Assembly: GCA_029974855.1 (NCBI GenBank)
Contig: JARKQO010000192.1
Location: forward strand, 1-16,876
Direction: 5' to 3'
DNA: 16,876 nucleotides
Origin: Eubacteriales bacterium
GTDB taxonomy: Bacteria > Bacillota_A > Clostridia > Christensenellales > Aristaeellaceae
Made by a program: the position numbers and the translations under genes. This document shows, one piece after another, positions 8,588 through 15,981 of the stretch. Every line of letters starts with the position of its first letter. The stretch's first letter is position 1. The notes below the pieces were generated by a model. That model saw only the letters and a program-made list of their open reading frames with translations. It was not told where the DNA came from and did not search any database.

Positions 8588-9418
8588 TTACTTGCCCGCG
8601 CGCTTCACGATCATGGTGTTGGAATACTTCTTGTGCTTGCGGGTTTTCAGGCCCAGCGCCACCTTGCCCCAGGGGGTCACGGGAGCGGGCATGCCCACAG
8701 GGCTCTTGCCTTCGCCGCCGCCATGGGGGTGGTCGCAGGGATTCATGACCACGCCGCGAACGGTGGGCCGCCAGCCCATGTGGCGCTTGCGGCCGGCCTT
8801 GCCGACGCGCACGTTTTCGTGATCGTGGTTGCCCACGGAGCCGATGGTGGCCATGGCGTTCATGGGTACCTTGCGCACCTCGCCGGAGGGCAGGCGCACC
8901 TGGGCGTACTTGCCTTCCTTGGCCATCAGCTGGGCGGCGTTGCCGGCGGAGCGCACCAGCTGGCCGCCGCGGCCGGGCTTGATCTCCAGGTTGTGGATCA
9001 AGGTGCCCACGGGGATATTCTGAATGGGCAGCGCGTTGCCGGGCTTGATGTCGGCCCCTTCGCCGCTCACCACGGTGTCCCCCACCTTCAGGTCCAGAGG
9101 CGCCAGGATGTAGCGCTTCTCGCCGTCGGCGTAGTGCAGCAAGGCGATGAAGGCGCTGCGGTTGGGGTCGTACTCGATGGTGGCCACCTTGGCCGGGATG
9201 TCCAGCTTGTCGCGCTTGAAGTCGATGATGCGGTACTTGGTCTTGTTGCCGCCGCCCTGGTGGCGCACGGTGATCTTGCCCTGCTTATTGCGGCCGGCCC
9301 TCTTCTTCTTGGTTTCCAGTAGGGACCGCTCGGGCTTGTCAGTGGTGATCTCCTCGTACGTCAGCACGGACATAAAACGGCGGGCGGGCGAGGTCGGCTT
9401 ATAAAGTCTGATAGCCAT
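8588..9418 (-). CDS. rplB: Large-subunit ribosomal protein L2
   Basis: L2 is essential for subunit joining and lies close to the peptidyl-transferase centre. The 276-residue protein has the family length. Residues 1-25 ([20 protein letters not shown]) are consensus. The N-terminal OB-like domain includes [16 protein letters not shown] near 42-57. The C-terminal rRNA-binding loop DHPHGGGEG at 229-237 contains the conserved histidines; the residue before it is Cys (NPCDHPHG), where Val is commoner. Gap of 33 nt to rpsS and 20 nt from rplW. Confidence 0.98.
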   Translation of the reverse strand: MAIRLYKPTSPARRFMSVLTYEEITTDKPERSLLETKKKRAGRNKQGKITVRHQGGGNKTKYRIIDFKRDKLDIPAKVATIEYDPNRSAFIALLHYADGEKRYILAPLDLKVGDTVVSGEGADIKPGNALPIQNIPVGTLIHNLEIKPGRGGQLVRSAGNAAQLMAKEGKYAQVRLPSGEVRKVPMNAMATIGSVGNHDHENVRVGKAGRKRHMGWRPTVRGVVMNPCDHPHGGGEGKSPVGMPAPVTPWGKVALGLKTRKHKKYSNTMIVKRAGK

Positions 9419-9438
9419 GGTTTCTTGTCCTCCCTGCT

Positions 9439-9738
9439 TTACTCGGCCATGCCTTCAAAGAACTCGATGGGCTTGGAGTCCTCCTTGAGGGTCACATAGG
9501 CCTTCTTGATCTCACGGGTGCGGCCGGAGTTCTTTCCCTGACGCTTGATCTTGCCAAGGGTGCGCAGGGTGTTGACCTTCTCCACCTTGATGCCCTTGAA
9601 AATGGCCTCCAGCGCCAGCTTGATTTCGGTCTTGTTGGCGGTTCTGAGCACTTCAAACACGTACTTCTTGTCCGGGAAGCCCTCGTAGGTGGCCTCGGTG
9701 AGCACGGGGCGAAGGATCACATCATGGGGATCTTTCAT
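9439..9738 (-). CDS. rplW: Large-subunit ribosomal protein L23
   Basis: L23 is at the exit of the ribosomal tunnel and is the docking site for signal recognition particle and trigger factor. The 99-residue product shows the family start ([13 protein letters not shown] near residues 6-18), [20 protein letters not shown] near 25-44, and [18 protein letters not shown] with basic loop residues. The start ATG at 9738 overlaps the rplD stop by 4 nt (ATGA), which indicates coupled translation. Confidence 0.98.
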   Translation of the reverse strand: MKDPHDVILRPVLTEATYEGFPDKKYVFEVLRTANKTEIKLALEAIFKGIKVEKVNTLRTLGKIKRQGKNSGRTREIKKAYVTLKEDSKPIEFFEGMAE

Positions 9739-10358
9739 GCGTATACCTCCTCTACACCCTTCAAGGCGTCCTGGGTGAGGATGATCTTGCCGGCCCTGAG
9801 AATGTCGTATACGTTCAGGGTGTTCACGTAGCTGGTGGTGAGGCTGGCCAGGTTCCCGGAAGCCCGGACGATGGTCTCGTCCCGGCCCGGCAGCACCAGC
9901 ATGGCGGCGGTGTCCAGCTTCATGTCCTGAAGGAACTTGGCCATCAGGCGGGTCTTGGCTTCCTTGAGCTGGATGGAATCCACCACGATGATGTCCCCGG
10001 CGTTGAGCTTGCTGGTCATGGCGCTCTTGAAAGCCAGGCGGCGGACCTTCTTGGGCACGCTCACCGCGTAATCCCGGGGCTTGGGGGCGAACACGACGCC
10101 GCCGTGCTTGAATTGGGGCGCCCGGTTGCTGTGGTGCCGGGCGTTGCCGGTGCCCTTTTGGCGGTAGATCTTCCGGCCGCCTCCGCGAACCTCTCCGCGG
10201 GTAAGGGCGCTTTGGGTGCCCTGGCGCTTGTTGGCCAGAATGGAGCGCACCACCAGGTGCATGGCGGCCACGTTCACCGGGGCGGCGAAAATCTCGTCGC
10301 TGAGCTCCACTTCGCCGATGGCCGCGCCTTCCATATTATACAGTGCAGTCTTTGGCAT
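9735..10358 (-). CDS. rplD: Large-subunit ribosomal protein L4
   Basis: L4 lines the upper exit tunnel; in E. coli it also represses the S10 operon by acting on the leader RNA. The 207-residue protein is the standard size. The tunnel loop with GEVRGGGRKIYRQKGTGNAR lies near residues 54-73, followed by FKHGGVVFAPKPRDY, and the C-terminal SLTTSYVNTLNVYDILRAGKIILTQDAL region is consensus. The ATG at 10358 is preceded by GGAGG. The 97-nt gap to rplC is longer than usual and holds two strong hairpins. Confidence 0.98.
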   Translation of the reverse strand: MPKTALYNMEGAAIGEVELSDEIFAAPVNVAAMHLVVRSILANKRQGTQSALTRGEVRGGGRKIYRQKGTGNARHHSNRAPQFKHGGVVFAPKPRDYAVSVPKKVRRLAFKSAMTSKLNAGDIIVVDSIQLKEAKTRLMAKFLQDMKLDTAAMLVLPGRDETIVRASGNLASLTTSYVNTLNVYDILRAGKIILTQDALKGVEEVYA

Positions 10359-10391
10359 GGTTTGTTTCCTCCTTCAATCAGGGTTGTGGGG

Positions 10392-10437
10392 GCCGCTCCC
10401 CCCGGGGAGGGGCGGCACTGGCCGGGGGTTCCCCGGC
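10392..10437 (-). other. Paired GC hairpins in the rplC-rplD gap
   Basis: The 97-nt gap 10359-10455 holds two GC-only stems. One is at 10392-10416 (GCCG with CGGC outside, CTCCCC with GGGGAG inside). The other is at 10421-10437 (GCCGGGG with CCCCGGC, 3-nt loop). No T-run follows, so these are not normal terminators. They may tune expression between rplC and rplD, serve as processing sites, or be remnants of a dispersed repeat. No role is proven. Confidence 0.55.
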
Positions 10438-10455
10438 TGAGGCGGGGCTTGGGGC

Positions 10456-11097
10456 TCAGGCTTTGCAGCTGTTGCGCACCAAAAGCAAGCCGCCGTTGGG
10501 GCCGGGTACCGCGCCCTTGATGAGGAGCAGGTTGCGCTCGGCGTCCACCTTGACGATTTCCAGGTTCTGGATGGTCACGCGCTCCACGCCGTAATGGCCG
10601 GGCATGTGCTTGTTTTTGAAAACCCGGGAGGGATCGGAGTTAGCGCCCATGGAGCCGACGCCGCGATGATACTTGGAGCCGTGGGCCATGGGGCCGGTAT
10701 GCTGGTTCCAGCGCCGGATGGTGCCGGTGAAGCCGTGGCCCTTGCTGATGCCGCTGACGTCGATCTTCTCGCCGGCTTCAAACACGGTGACGGTGATCTC
10801 ATTGCCCACTTCCATATCGGCGGCATTTTCCAGCCGCAGCTCCCGCAGGTGGCGGGCGGGGGCGATGCCGGCCTTGGCAAAATGGCCGGTAAGGGGCTTG
10901 TTCACCAGCTTCTTGGCCCGGTTCTCCGGGAGGGTGTCAAAGCCTACTTGCACGGCGTTGTAGCCGTCGGACTCGGTGGTTTTCTTCTGCACCACCTTGC
11001 AGGGGCCTGCCTCCACCACGGTCACGGGTACGAGGCGGCCATCGTCGGTGAAGACCTGCGTCATGCCGATCTTCTTGCCTACAATCGCTTTTTTCAT
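10456..11097 (-). CDS. rplC: Large-subunit ribosomal protein L3
   Basis: L3 starts 50S assembly and reaches the peptidyl-transferase centre with a long loop. The 213-residue protein begins [20 protein letters not shown], has the two-part beta-barrel, and the extended central loop [20 protein letters not shown], then [20 protein letters not shown] and [18 protein letters not shown]. It starts 19 nt after the rpsJ stop, in the expected position. The C-terminus ends in VRNSCKA. Confidence 0.98.
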   Translation of the reverse strand: MKKAIVGKKIGMTQVFTDDGRLVPVTVVEAGPCKVVQKKTTESDGYNAVQVGFDTLPENRAKKLVNKPLTGHFAKAGIAPARHLRELRLENAADMEVGNEITVTVFEAGEKIDVSGISKGHGFTGTIRRWNQHTGPMAHGSKYHRGVGSMGANSDPSRVFKNKHMPGHYGVERVTIQNLEIVKVDAERNLLLIKGAVPGPNGGLLLVRNSCKA

Positions 11098-11116
11098 GAT
11101 CGTCGTACCTCCTGCT

Positions 11117-11431
11117 TTAATTGTTCAGCTTGATTTCGATTTCAACGCCCGCAGGAAGATCCAGCTTCATCATGGCGTCTACCGTGCGCGGATTGGGGTT
11201 ATGGATGTCGATGAGGCGCTTGTGGGTGCGCATCTCGAACTGCTCGCGGCTATCCTTGTACTTGTGGGGCGCGCGCAGGATGGTGACGATCTCCTTCTCG
11301 GTGGGCAGGGGGATGGGGCCGGAAACCCTGGCGCCCGTCCGCTTGGCGGTCTCCACAATCCGCTCGGAGGACTGATCGATCAGGTTGTGCTCATACGCCT
11401 TGAGCTTGATACGGATCTTCTGGTTGGCCAT
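11117..11431 (-). CDS. rpsJ: Small-subunit ribosomal protein S10
   Basis: S10 is a 30S head protein and, as NusE, pairs with NusB in transcription antitermination. The 104-residue protein is near identical to consensus: [20 protein letters not shown] near residues 5-24, [18 protein letters not shown] near 36-53 and the signature [17 protein letters not shown] near 63-79. The ATG at 11431 follows GGAGG by 7 nt. It is the first gene of the long ribosomal operon and is preceded by a structured leader and a strong promoter. Confidence 0.98.
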   Translation of the reverse strand: MANQKIRIKLKAYEHNLIDQSSERIVETAKRTGARVSGPIPLPTEKEIVTILRAPHKYKDSREQFEMRTHKRLIDIHNPNPRTVDAMMKLDLPAGVEIEIKLNN

Positions 11432-11643
11432 TTGCTTACCTCCTTGACTTTCGTCTCAAGTACACCGCGCCGTGCGTGTCCATCCATGGGGCTTGCCCCG
11501 GGCAGCATGTTCCCAATGGGGCCCCCCGCGCGGACGCTCCGCCGCGATGTCTCAAGTCCGTCGCCCGATTGCCGGGCTGGTCCACGATAATTACCCGCCA
11601 TGGCCATGGCGGCAACTTACCGCTTCATCCCTCAACAGACAGC
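11432..11643 (-). promoter_or_regulatory. Structured S10 operon leader (about 210 nt)
   Basis: From the predicted start near 11643 to rpsJ the minus strand contains no gene but many stems. They include an 18-bp perfect palindrome at 11595-11612 (CCGCCATGGCCATGGCGG), a GCCCG/CGGGC hairpin at 11563-11577, several GC stems around 11490-11545, and a hairpin CTTGA/TCAAG at 11443-11460 that directly touches the ribosome binding site. The 9-mer ACTTGAGAC occurs twice (11557-11549 and 11461-11453). Ribosomal leader RNAs of this size often bind a product of the operon, such as L4 in E. coli. Such feedback is plausible here but inferred. Confidence 0.6.
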
Positions 11644-11649
11644 GTTGCT

Positions 11650-11678
11650 ATTATAAGGCATGCGCATTTTGATTGCAA
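11650..11678 (-). promoter_or_regulatory. Main S10 operon promoter
   Basis: On the minus strand TTGCAA (11678-11673) and a perfect TATAAT (11655-11650) are 17 bp apart, a near-consensus sigma-A promoter. Directly upstream (about 11680-11715) are A/T-rich tracts, including AAAAAAATATT, that could act as an UP element. Transcription would start near 11643. This is the only strong promoter seen between the membrane-protein genes and rpsJ. The interval 11716-11796 shows nothing further. Confidence 0.9.
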
Positions 11679-11796
11679 GGGTTTTTTCGGGGAAAACCAA
11701 TATTTTTTTGCTCTTTGGGGCCGCAAAGCTGCCGTGTATCCCAAATATAGGATGAAGGTATGCACATGCCCCCGGGTGTATCTATACGGGCGATCC

Positions 11797-11820
11797 AAAA
11801 ACCCGCCGGATCACAGCGGG
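11797..11820 (-). terminator. Intrinsic terminator after the membrane-protein pair
   Basis: On the minus strand CCCGC (11820-11816), a 9-nt loop and GCGGG (11806-11802) are followed by TTTTT (11801-11797). The stem is only 5 bp but all G-C, and it overlaps the stop codon of the upstream gene at 11811-11813. It probably separates that operon from the S10 promoter; read-through is possible. Confidence 0.6.
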
Positions 11821-13097
11821 CTTGTGGTGGTCAGCAAATACACAATATAGTAAATTCCCGAGGCCAGATGCCAAGTAAGCAGCGCCAGCCGCACCCCCAG
11901 CCCCGCCTTGGCCCGGCCCGAAAGACGATTGCCGCCCGGGGCTCCCGCCTTCTCCCGCATCCCGGCCCAGTCCCCCAAAAATTCGATAAAGGCCATCACC
12001 CAGAGCATCAAAGCCGCCCCCATCATGCCCCAGCCGAAGTTGCCGTCCCCGGCCCTACGGCCATCCTCCCCCAAAATCAGATATTCCACCAAACTAACTG
12101 CGAAAAAGAGGACCGTCAGGGGCATCAGGGGGTCCTTTCCCCGGCCCGGGCGGCGGAAGCACAGCAGCTGCGCCAGGGGGAAGGCCCCCATCAGCAGCGC
12201 CGTGCGCAGGCCCCGCCCCAGCTTGCCCCAGGAAATCTCCAGCACCATGCTCCCCTGGGAGGGCACGATGATGCCGAAGTAATACAGGTACTGCAGCACC
12301 ATGAACAGCAAGGCGGGCAGCGCCGCCAGGATCATCTGGAAAAAGAAGCGGCTGTTTCGGGGATGGCGGAGCCACTGCGCCAGAAAATACAGGCATGCGG
12401 CGGGGAAAAAGGCTTGCAGAAAGGTGGGCTTTGCCAGAAGGCTCCCCAGCAGCAAGGCCGCCAGCGCCGCCACCTTTTTCCAGGGCAGCAAGGCCCGCTC
12501 CCCCAAGGCGGGCAGCAGGCGTTCAAACTCCGCGTAGCAATGGGCCGTGTAGGGGGCGCACAGCAGCATGAATACCAAGGCGGCCATCTGGGTGGGGCTG
12601 TGCCAGGTATTGGGGGTGCCCGCCCCCAGGTACACATGGGGGTTCACCCAGGGCACCCACAGGGCCGCCACCACAGACACGGCCAAAGCCCCCAAGGCGA
12701 TGGTTTTCCGGTCCAGCCTCCCCCCCAGGTAAGCGGTGAACATCCGGTGGGTCAGCCACAGCACGGCGGTTTTCAGCAGCGCGGTCACCACAGCCGCCGC
12801 CAGCTTGGCGGGCACGGAAAACAGCATCACAAAGGCCACCAGCCCATGCCACAGGGGATGGGCCCCGTGGCGCAAAAAGGTGCGGGGTTGCAGAAAATCC
12901 CCCTCAGCCGCCCAGGTGGCGTGGATGCTGATATCGCTGGCGTGGCGCAGGGCCAGGGCATAGAACACCCAAAAGCTCAAAGCCAGCATCAGGACCAAGG
13001 ACGCCCACTTCCAGGGGTCGGCCTGGGGCGCTTTTGGGCCCTTGCCCAAAAAGCGCAGGGCCTCAGGCCCCCCCTCAGTTTTCATCGGCTTGCACAT
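11811..13097 (-). CDS. Polytopic membrane protein, GT-C-like (second of pair)
   Basis: I do not recognise this gene at family level. The product of about 428 residues has a short basic N-terminus and then roughly ten to twelve hydrophobic segments starting near residue 31. After the first segment comes ASDISIHATWAAEGDF (near 53-68) and HGAHPLWHG (78-86). An aspartate in the first external loop followed by His/Pro-rich sequence is reminiscent of GT-C lipid-phosphate-sugar glycosyltransferases, but this is inference. It overlaps the end of the upstream membrane gene by 23 nt. The ATG at 13097 has AAGGTG upstream; the ATG at 13085 is an alternative. The two genes are probably cotranscribed and work together, perhaps in cell-surface polysaccharide or glycolipid synthesis. 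Confidence 0.7.
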   Translation of the reverse strand: MCKPMKTEGGPEALRFLGKGPKAPQADPWKWASLVLMLALSFWVFYALALRHASDISIHATWAAEGDFLQPRTFLRHGAHPLWHGLVAFVMLFSVPAKLAAAVVTALLKTAVLWLTHRMFTAYLGGRLDRKTIALGALAVSVVAALWVPWVNPHVYLGAGTPNTWHSPTQMAALVFMLLCAPYTAHCYAEFERLLPALGERALLPWKKVAALAALLLGSLLAKPTFLQAFFPAACLYFLAQWLRHPRNSRFFFQMILAALPALLFMVLQYLYYFGIIVPSQGSMVLEISWGKLGRGLRTALLMGAFPLAQLLCFRRPGRGKDPLMPLTVLFFAVSLVEYLILGEDGRRAGDGNFGWGMMGAALMLWVMAFIEFLGDWAGMREKAGAPGGNRLSGRAKAGLGVRLALLTWHLASGIYYIVYLLTTTSPL

Positions 13098-14580
13098 GCC
13101 GGTACACCTTGGCCTCTGGCCCGTCGTCCACCCGCTCGTAGTCATGCACCACGATTTTCAGGTGGTCCGTCAGAATCCAGCCGCTTTTGCCGGTGGTTTC
13201 CGGGGTGAACCAGCCGTAAAACAGCCCCATGTGGGGATCGATCTCCGATATGGTCTGCAAGCTGCAAAGGTCCGCCCGGATGGTGTTGTCCCAGGGGCTT
13301 TGGGCCTGGGGATCGTACACGATGGCCTCGCAGGCCAGCTGGGCCCGCTCGGTATAGGGCTGCATGGTAAAGCGGTATTCATCCCCATAGGCGCCCTGGG
13401 GGGGCAAAAAGGCCAGCCACACCCCCATGGCCAGGCTGCCCGCCATGACCAAGGCCGGAAGGGCCTTGCGCCGCACCAGCACCATCAGCCCTGCGGCCCC
13501 CCACAGGAAGGGGGACAAGGTGCGGAAATCGCTCCAGTCGTTGGTTTCGTAGATCATCACCACCAGGGCGAAGGGGATGAACAGCATCAAAAAGCAGCTC
13601 AGGTGCAGCTTGTCCAGGCCATGGGCCACACGCCAGCGCCTTTCCTTTTTCTCCAGGCGCAAAAACGCGCCCACCAAAGAAAGGACCGTGGCGGCGGTGT
13701 ACAGCCAGCGGAAGGCGTCCTCCATGGGGCTGTCCGTGGGGCGGATGAAATAGTCGTACAGGTTGCTTTTGGCATGGCTGAAAAACATCCGCAAGAACGT
13801 GGCGGAGTCCTTGGCCCGCAGCCAATTATAAAGGAAGCCGGAGGGATAGGGGGCCGTGAGGGCCGCGCTGAGCGCATACAGCCCCACAGCCAGCACCAAA
13901 GCCACCAGGGCATGGACCGCCATCCTTTTGGAAAGGCGGCCCCCGCCTCCCAGCCAGATCAGGGGCAGAAACAGCACCACATAGGAGATGCGGTACAGGC
14001 AGGCAAAAACCACCGTCACCCAGGCCAGCGCCAAGGCCACCTTGCCTCCCGTGTTGTGGTGGCGGAGCATAAACGCCAGGTAGAACATCAGCAGGCCGTA
14101 GTTGAACAGCTCCGTCATGGAGGTGAGGCAGTACAGCGCCGCCGGCACATAGGCCATCAGCAGCCCAGCCAAAAACAGGGCCTGGCCCGCCCGGGGCCGC
14201 ACCAGCAGGCACAGGGCCAGGGCCCCAAGGGACACCCACAAAGCGTTATACAGCACGATGCTATGGAAGTTCAGCCCCAGCACCCAGGCAAAGGCCCCGT
14301 AGAGCAGCTGGGGGGTGATGCCGTGGACGCTGAGGGTGCCCAGCTGGGCCGGATACTCCCCGATGCCGCTGTAGCCCTTGGGCAGACCCACATGGACCCA
14401 GCTGAACAGGTTGCGCCAGTAGTCCATCTCGTCGCTCCAGACGGGATAGGCGGCAAAGGCGTTCTTTCCTATCAATAAGGAAATGATTACCAGCTGCAAA
14501 AAAGGGGCCAATACCAGCAGCCCCCAGGCGGCCAGGGTCCAAAAGCGCCTGTTGCCTTCCATGCTTCGCAAATCCTTCAT
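13075..14580 (-). CDS. Polytopic membrane protein, GT-C-like (first of pair)
   Basis: No family can be named with certainty. The 501-residue protein has a first transmembrane segment near residues 13-38, then WSDEMDYW (49-55) with acidic residues D50, E51 and D53, as in the first external loop of GT-C glycosyltransferases. Roughly ten more hydrophobic segments follow up to about residue 393, with YETNDWSDFRTLSPF (344-358) before the last ones. A soluble C-terminal domain of about 100 residues (400-501) follows, probably extracytoplasmic. The ATG at 14580 has GAGG about 11 nt upstream; the ATG at 14562 is an alternative with AAGGA 10 nt upstream. A promoter lies at 14647-14676. It could transfer sugars from lipid carriers to a surface polymer. 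Confidence 0.72.
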   Translation of the reverse strand: MKDLRSMEGNRRFWTLAAWGLLVLAPFLQLVIISLLIGKNAFAAYPVWSDEMDYWRNLFSWVHVGLPKGYSGIGEYPAQLGTLSVHGITPQLLYGAFAWVLGLNFHSIVLYNALWVSLGALALCLLVRPRAGQALFLAGLLMAYVPAALYCLTSMTELFNYGLLMFYLAFMLRHHNTGGKVALALAWVTVVFACLYRISYVVLFLPLIWLGGGGRLSKRMAVHALVALVLAVGLYALSAALTAPYPSGFLYNWLRAKDSATFLRMFFSHAKSNLYDYFIRPTDSPMEDAFRWLYTAATVLSLVGAFLRLEKKERRWRVAHGLDKLHLSCFLMLFIPFALVVMIYETNDWSDFRTLSPFLWGAAGLMVLVRRKALPALVMAGSLAMGVWLAFLPPQGAYGDEYRFTMQPYTERAQLACEAIVYDPQAQSPWDNTIRADLCSLQTISEIDPHMGLFYGWFTPETTGKSGWILTDHLKIVVHDYERVDDGPEAKVYRHVQADEN

Positions 14581-14646
14581 CCGCCGTATAACCTCGTTCC
14601 TTCAGCCTGGCGGCCGCCCATCCTCGCGCAGGCCGCCCGCCCAATG

Positions 14647-14676
14647 AGTATACCATGACCCGGGGCCCGGGGGCAA
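14647..14676 (-). promoter_or_regulatory. Promoter for the membrane-protein pair
   Basis: On the minus strand TTGCCC (14676-14671) and TATACT (14652-14647) are 18 bp apart, with TGG just before the -10 (extended -10). Transcription would begin near 14640, leaving a leader of about 60 nt. The -35 boxes of this promoter and of the araR promoter are only 13 bp apart, back to back. The spacer contains a direct repeat CCCGGGG CCCGGGG on the plus strand. Confidence 0.7.
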
Positions 14677-14689
14677 GCCGGAAGCGATG

Positions 14690-14718
14690 TTGCCAATCCC
14701 CTTCCACTATGATATCAT
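14690..14718 (+). promoter_or_regulatory. Promoter for araR
   Basis: TTGCCA (14690-14695) and TATCAT (14713-14718) are 17 bp apart, with TGA as an extended -10. The -10 lies within the palindrome ATGATATCAT. Transcription would start near 14725. The leader then contains a CGCGCG-CTTT-CGCGCG hairpin (14755-14770) just upstream of the AAAGGAG ribosome binding site. I see no AraR-type operator here. Confidence 0.72.
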
Positions 14719-14793
14719 GCGGGCACAAGGGTTGTTGCCGATTCTTCCGGTATCCGCGCGCTTTCGCGCGACAGACAAAGGAGATGGCGCTGG

Positions 14794-15861
14794 TTGGAGC
14801 CGAAATATCAATGGGTGGCGGACGTGCTGCGGGGGGAGATCGCCTCCGGGGCCTTCCAGGACGGCCAGGCGCTGCTGACGGAATTAGAGCTGAAGGACCG
14901 CTTCGGGGTCAGCCGCCAGACCGTGCGCCAGGCCATTTCCTTGCTGGAGGCGGACGGCCTGGTGCAGCGCAAGCGAGGCAGCGGCACCTACGTGACCCAC
15001 GGGCCCCGCAAGCATGGTTCCGTGCTGAACGTGGCGGTGATCACCACCTATATCACCGACTACATTTTTCCCTCCATCGTCCGGGGCATTGAAGGGGTGC
15101 TGTCCAGGGAAAACTGCGTCATGAGCCTTTCCGCCACCTACAACAGCCCGGAGCGGGAGCGGGCCTTGCTGCTGCGGCTGCTGGACACCCCTCTGGACGG
15201 GCTCATGGCGGAGGGCACCCAAACCGCCTTGCCCAACCCTAACATCGCCCTGTACGAAAAGCTGTGGGAGCGGAACATCCCTTTGGTGTTTCTCAACGGC
15301 TACTACCCCCAGCTGTCCCAGGCCGTCCACGTGGTCACCGACGACGAGGCCGGGGGCCGCCAGGCGGCGGAGCTTCTGCTGGAGGTGGGGCTCACCCGGC
15401 TGGGGGGCATTTTCAAAAGCGACGACATGCAAGGCCCCCTCCGCCACCGGGGCTTTGCCGGGGCCCTGGAGGCCCGGGGCCTCTTTTTGGACCCCCGGGA
15501 TGTGTGCTGGTTCACCACGGGGAGCAAGCCGCGCTTTCTGCTGGAGGAGCCGGGACTTTCCTTCCTGGGGAGGCTGGGCAGCCCCTTACAAGGCTTGGCG
15601 TGCTATAACGATGAGGTGGCCTTGCAGCTCCTGGAGCAGCTGGGCCCCCGGGGCCTGACCGTGCCCGGGGATTTGTCCTTGGTGAGCTTTGACAACAGCG
15701 CCTACGCGGGCATCTGCTCCCCCAGGCTCACCTCCCTGAGCCACCCCAAGGAGGCCTTTGGCCGGGAAGCGGCGGAAAAGTTGCTGCGGATGATCCGGGG
15801 CCTGCGGGAGGAAAGCGTGGTACTGCCCTGGGAACTGGTGCGGAGGGAAAGCATGAGGTGA
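14794..15861 (+). CDS. araR: Arabinose repressor AraR (GntR/LacI hybrid)
   Basis: The 355-residue protein has an N-terminal GntR winged helix (residues about 1-67; PKYQWVADVLRGEIASG, then LKDRFGVSRQTVRQAISLLE and the wing KRGSGTYV). A LacI-type sugar-binding domain follows (about 77-350; VHVVTDDEAGGRQAAELLL, RHRGFAGALEARG, CYNDEVALQLLEQLG, PGDLSLVSFDNSAYA). This hybrid is characteristic of AraR, the L-arabinose-responsive repressor of Bacillota. The start is TTG at 14794: no in-frame ATG exists upstream, AAAGGAG lies 10 nt before, and the resulting x-x-PKY start matches AraR. The AraR-like operator before araB just downstream supports the assignment. Confidence 0.88.
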   Translation: MEPKYQWVADVLRGEIASGAFQDGQALLTELELKDRFGVSRQTVRQAISLLEADGLVQRKRGSGTYVTHGPRKHGSVLNVAVITTYITDYIFPSIVRGIEGVLSRENCVMSLSATYNSPERERALLLRLLDTPLDGLMAEGTQTALPNPNIALYEKLWERNIPLVFLNGYYPQLSQAVHVVTDDEAGGRQAAELLLEVGLTRLGGIFKSDDMQGPLRHRGFAGALEARGLFLDPRDVCWFTTGSKPRFLLEEPGLSFLGRLGSPLQGLACYNDEVALQLLEQLGPRGLTVPGDLSLVSFDNSAYAGICSPRLTSLSHPKEAFGREAAEKLLRMIRGLREESVVLPWELVRRESMR

Positions 15862-15873
15862 CCACATTCCCCA

Positions 15874-15902
15874 TTGCCCCCTCCCCCAAATCATGCTATA
15901 CT
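15874..15902 (+). promoter_or_regulatory. Promoter for araB
   Basis: TTGCCC (15874-15879) and TATACT (15897-15902) are separated by 17 bp, and TGC precedes the -10 as an extended element. Transcription should begin near 15909. The promoter starts 13 bp after the araR stop codon, and no terminator of araR is visible before it. Confidence 0.78.
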
Positions 15903-15914
15903 AGTTTCATCAAA

Positions 15915-15930
15915 ATTGGTACGTACAACT
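15915..15930 (+). promoter_or_regulatory. AraR operator upstream of araB
   Basis: The sequence ATTGGTACGTACAACT has the palindromic core GTACGTAC (15919-15926) and A/T-rich flanks, closely matching the known AraR box ATTTGTACGTACAAAT. It lies about +7 to +22 relative to the predicted transcription start, so bound AraR would block initiation or early elongation of araB. Arabinose binding to AraR should release it. A second operator is not evident. Confidence 0.82.
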
Positions 15931-15981
15931 TTGCCCAATCTCCCACCCCACCCCATTCCCCACCCCGAAAGGAGACTTTCC

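Noticed and set aside
11760..14478. Long plus-strand open frames (482 and 478 codons) over the membrane-protein pair
   Set aside because: They are antisense to two hydrophobic proteins with good overlap and start signals; their translations are low-complexity Gln/His/Gly/Pro and lack domains.
14643..14655. Possible AraR operator (ATGAGTATACCAT) before the membrane-protein genes
   Set aside because: Only the inner GTATAC is palindromic, the core differs from GTACGTAC, and it coincides with the -10 box of the minus-strand promoter.
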